Below, one piece after another: positions 5,864 to 6,466 of a stretch of 6,466 bases of DNA. The stretch is from the NCBI GenBank assembly GCA_039922875.1, contig JBDTDV010000045.1:1-6466 (forward strand), written 5' to 3'. The notes below the pieces were generated by a model, which saw nothing but the letters and a program-made list of their open reading frames with translations, did not search any database and had not been told where the DNA came from. A program made the position numbers and the translations under genes. This DNA comes from JBDTDV01 sp039922875 (GTDB lineage: Bacteria; Actinomycetota; Actinomycetes; Actinomycetales; Microbacteriaceae). Each line of letters opens with the position of its first letter. The first letter of the stretch is position 1.

Positions 5864-6247
5864 CTACTTCAGGGTGACCGTGGCGCCGGCTGCTTCCAGC
5901 TGAGCCTTGGCCTTTTCGGCGGTCTCCTTGTTCGCACCCTCGAGAACTGCCTTCGGGGCGCCATCAACGACCGCCTTCGCCTCGCCCAAGCCGAGGCTGG
6001 TGAGCGCGCGCACCTCCTTGATGACCTGGATCTTCTTCTCACCGGCAGCCTCCAGGATGACGTCGAAGGAATCCTTCTCCTCGACCTCTTCCGGTGCTGC
6101 TGCGGCGCCACCGGCCGCGGCGACCGCGACAGGGGCAGCCGCGGTGACCTCGAAGGTCTCCTCGAATGCCTTGACGAACTCGCTGAGTTCAATCAGCGTG
6201 AGGCCCTTGAACTGCTCGAGCAGATCTTCCGTTGAAAGCTTTGCCAT
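5864..6247 (-). CDS. rplL: Ribosomal protein L7/L12
   Basis: This 127-residue protein forms the flexible stalk of the large ribosomal subunit, where several copies bound to L10 recruit and stimulate translation GTPases. All three parts are visible: an N-terminal helical dimerisation domain (residues 1-34, MAKLSTEDLLEQFKGLTLIE...), an Ala/Gly/Val-rich hinge (35-52), and the globular factor-binding domain (58-127) with the family signature EKKIQVIKEVRALTSLGLGEAKAVVDGAP and the ending GATVTLK. Length is typical. The start at 6247 has AAGGAG (6254-6259) 6 bases upstream. It follows the rplJ end after a 116-base spacer holding a hairpin. rplL is normally made in several-fold excess over rplJ, which such a spacer may serve. 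Confidence 0.98.
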   Translation of the reverse strand: MAKLSTEDLLEQFKGLTLIELSEFVKAFEETFEVTAAAPVAVAAAGGAAAAPEEVEEKDSFDVILEAAGEKKIQVIKEVRALTSLGLGEAKAVVDGAPKAVLEGANKETAEKAKAQLEAAGATVTLK

Positions 6248-6253
6248 GATTTT

Positions 6254-6259
6254 CTCCTT
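6254..6259 (-). promoter_or_regulatory. Ribosome binding site of rplL
   Basis: AAGGAG on the minus strand, 6 bases before the ATG at 6247. It is a near-consensus Shine-Dalgarno in an A-rich, unstructured context, consistent with very high translation. Confidence 0.85.
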
Positions 6260-6309
6260 AGTTGTTGTCGTTACTCAGCGCGATCTCGACGATTGCCCTG
6301 CCGCATCAA

Positions 6310-6350
6310 GCCGCCGTTCGCTGCGTGCGAAGCAGCTGAAGGGCGGCGGC
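6310..6350 (-). promoter_or_regulatory. Long imperfect hairpin in the rplJ-rplL spacer
   Basis: GCCGCCG (6310-6316) pairs with CGGCGGC (6344-6350). After a 3-base bulge (GGG, 6341-6343), TTC (6317-6319) pairs with GAA (6338-6340). After a 1-base bulge, GCTGC (6320-6324) pairs with GCAGC (6332-6336), closing a 7-base loop. The 15-bp stem has no U-run and lies about 50 bases before the rplL Shine-Dalgarno. It may be an mRNA processing or stabilising element that raises rplL yield over rplJ, or a partial attenuator. Confidence 0.6.
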
Positions 6351-6363
6351 GTGGGCCGGTCGC

Positions 6364-6466
6364 CTAGCTCGCGGAATCCTGCTTCTCACGCAGTGCATCG
6401 ATGGTGCGAACAGCCTTCGACAACGGTGCGTTGAACAGATATGCGGCTCCGAACAGCGAGGCCTTG
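6364..6466 (-). CDS. rplJ: Ribosomal protein L10, C-terminal fragment (runs off right edge)
   Basis: The last 33 codons before a TAG at 6366-6364 read KASLFGAAYLFNAPLSKAVR followed by TIDALREKQDSAS. This matches the C-terminal helix of actinobacterial L10, the part that binds L7/L12 dimers to form the ribosomal stalk. Its position directly before rplL is the conserved rplJ-rplL order. The start and any autoregulatory leader of the operon are outside the window. Confidence 0.93.
   Translation of the reverse strand, partial: KASLFGAAYLFNAPLSKAVRTIDALREKQDSAS

Noticed and set aside
5907..6434. Plus-strand open frame across rplL and its leader
   Set aside because: It runs antisense through the certain rplL gene, is Ser/Ala/Arg-rich and has no recognisable family features.

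Overview
The window reads as a chromosomal segment of a GC-rich actinomycete (Actinomycetota). The evidence is the base composition, an actinobacterial-type ribosomal stalk protein L7/L12, a TATAAT box only 6 bases from an ATG (a leaderless-type start), and a strong terminator hairpin without a U-tract. I cannot name the genus. Every gene I can support lies on the minus strand, so transcription runs from high to low coordinates.

Right end (5864-6466): the last 33 codons of rplJ (ribosomal protein L10) and complete rplL (L7/L12). A 117-base spacer between them carries a long imperfect hairpin. About 75 bases past the rplL stop is a near-perfect 13-bp-arm hairpin, the likely end of the ribosomal transcript. 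rpoB, which directly follows rplL in many bacteria, is not present in the window.

Middle (3879-5680): a two-gene unit of a MarR-family repressor and a 12-TM DHA1-type MFS efflux transporter, joined by a TGATG stop/start overlap. In front of marR is a TATAAT box 6 bases from the ATG, overlapped by a perfect 8-5-8 inverted repeat. This looks like an autorepressed, leaderless efflux module.

Left half (1-3679): a CUT1-type carbohydrate uptake operon made of a solute-binding lipoprotein, a MalF-like permease, a MalG-like permease and the first 16 codons of a GH13 alpha-glucosidase-type enzyme that runs off the left edge. The enzyme suggests the cargo is an alpha-glucoside (maltose, isomaltose, trehalose or sucrose type). 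No ATPase gene and no dedicated sugar regulator are in the window. The most unusual item is the MalF-like permease: its extracellular loop between core TM3 and TM4 is expanded to about 155 residues and holds a SdrD-B/Cna-B-like beta-sandwich domain. The 199-base region before the operon carries four TTGC/GCAA half-sites that may be a LacI-type operator cluster.

I saw no mobile element, CRISPR array, tRNA, rRNA or pseudogene.
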